NCBI RefSeq assembly: GCF_900188405.1
Contig: NZ_FZOF01000005.1
Location: 1 to 64,000, forward strand
Length of the DNA stretch: 64,000 nucleotides
DNA from: Actinacidiphila glaucinigra
GTDB lineage: Bacteria > Actinomycetota > Actinomycetes > Streptomycetales > Streptomycetaceae
Direction: 5' to 3'
The notes below the pieces were generated by a model that worked only from the letters and a program-made list of their open reading frames with translations, made no database searches and was not told the origin of the DNA. Position numbers and translations under genes: made by a program. Position 1 is the first letter of the stretch; the number at the start of each line of letters is the position of its first letter. This document shows, piece after piece, positions 63,552 to 64,000 of this stretch.

Positions 63552-63852
63552 TTACTGAGCTCGCTGCGCGCAACGGGCCGGTGAGTGTGCGCGGGTTCGT
63601 CTCGCGCCCTTCGGGCGCACTGCGGCGGGCTGCGGAGGGGAGGGTGGCGGTCCGGAGCCGGTCGGCATGTGCGGGTGGGCGGATGGCTGGGGTTCAAGGC
63701 GCCAGAGCGGGGTGCCTCTCCCCTGGCGGAGGTGTCGTTGCCGTCCGCGGGTACAGATGGCCGGTTGCCACGCCTGCTCCCGGTGGGTGGCGCGCCCGCC
63801 GTAACCCGCGACTGCGGGTGATTCGCGGTGCCGGCAAGGCAGTCGGACACAC

Positions 63853-63897
63853 ATCGGGCTCTGTTTCGACGGTATGGACGTCGAAACAGTGCCCGAT
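63853..63897. repeat. Long 19-bp hairpin, copy 1
   Basis: Arms ATCGGGCTCTGTTTCGACG (63853-63871) and its complement (63879-63897) pair with one mismatch around GTATGGA. The inner 11 bp (CTGTTTCGACG) are perfect. It is a terminator-like or recombination-site-like structure. Confidence 0.7.
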
Positions 63898-63916
63898 CTT
63901 TGCGCTGACGGAGATC

Positions 63917-63961
63917 GGGCCCGCTTTCAGCGTCGTGGACGTCGAAACCGAGCCCGACGCC
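63917..63961. repeat. Long hairpin, diverged copy 2
   Basis: A second, imperfect version of the same element: left arm ATCGGGCCCGCTTTCAGCG, a loop like TCGTGGA, right arm ending TCGAAACCGAGCCCGA. It shares GGACGTCGAAAC with copy 1. Boundaries approximate. Confidence 0.55.
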
Positions 63962-64000
63962 GGATCGGGAAAGCACCCGCAGACGCCGGTCACGGCGGGC

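Larger units (their letters stand above)
63552..64000. other. Right-end gap without convincing gene
   Basis: No ORF here has a ribosome-binding site or recognizable domain; several short overlapping frames exist on both strands. The notable content is the hairpin pair at 63853-63961. The window stops before any next gene. Confidence 0.5.

Noticed and set aside
63585-63993. Short ORFs on both strands at the right end
   Set aside because: No ribosome-binding sites, no domains, mutually overlapping, and interrupted by the hairpin repeats.

Overview
The window is very GC-rich, densely coding actinobacterial DNA. Streptomyces is the best fit: strong G/C third-position bias, DmdR/IdeR-type iron boxes, many GTG starts, a coelichelin-like siderophore gene set, and LacI-controlled glycan-uptake operons. 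No rRNA, tRNA, CRISPR array or intact insertion sequence was found.

Left part (1-25.9 kb) is carbohydrate and general metabolism. It opens with the 5' part of zwf coupled to tal (pentose phosphate pathway), then a divergent ECF-like sigma gene and MarR gene sharing a tandem operator. A first sugar system follows: LacI regulator, triple-unit operator, ABC binding lipoprotein, two permeases, a GH38 alpha-mannosidase and a GH2 beta-galactosidase. After a YCII protein and an APH-fold kinase comes a second system: a secreted two-domain glycosidase diverging from an ABC transporter, a GH43 beta-xylosidase/arabinofuranosidase and a second LacI regulator. Four copies of CGAAACTT/AAGTTTCG lie in the divergent promoter region. 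A GPR1/FUN34/YaaH-like membrane protein, an NAD-dependent reductase and a MerR regulator with a textbook 19-bp-spacer promoter close this part.

Right part (25.97-63.5 kb) is an iron-regulated hydroxamate-peptide siderophore locus. Four DmdR/IdeR-like iron boxes mark (i) a heterodimeric ABC exporter plus siderophore-binding lipoprotein, (ii) a giant six-module NRPS of about 7290 residues coupled to an MbtH gene, (iii) a FecCD/FecCD/ATPase uptake operon diverging from the NRPS, and (iv) divergent ornithine N5-hydroxylase and formyltransferase genes. The formyltransferase is coupled to an acetylglutamate-kinase paralogue, probably to supply ornithine.

The NRPS reads (half C)-A-MT-T / C-A-T / C-A-MT-T / C-A-T / C-A-T / C-A-T-E. 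My hand-read specificities are X1(N-Me)-Ser-hydroxyOrn(N-Me)-X4-Ser-X6. It has no thioesterase domain, ends in an epimerization domain, has one condensation domain with an altered catalytic His, and shows a strict pairing of carrier class with downstream domain class. No release esterase is visible nearby.

Two genes unrelated to siderophores sit inside this locus: a 607-aa hypothetical protein and a 484-aa membrane protein. The second is flanked by two degenerate 85-bp copies of a gene remnant. The last 500 bp holds terminators and a tandem pair of long hairpins.
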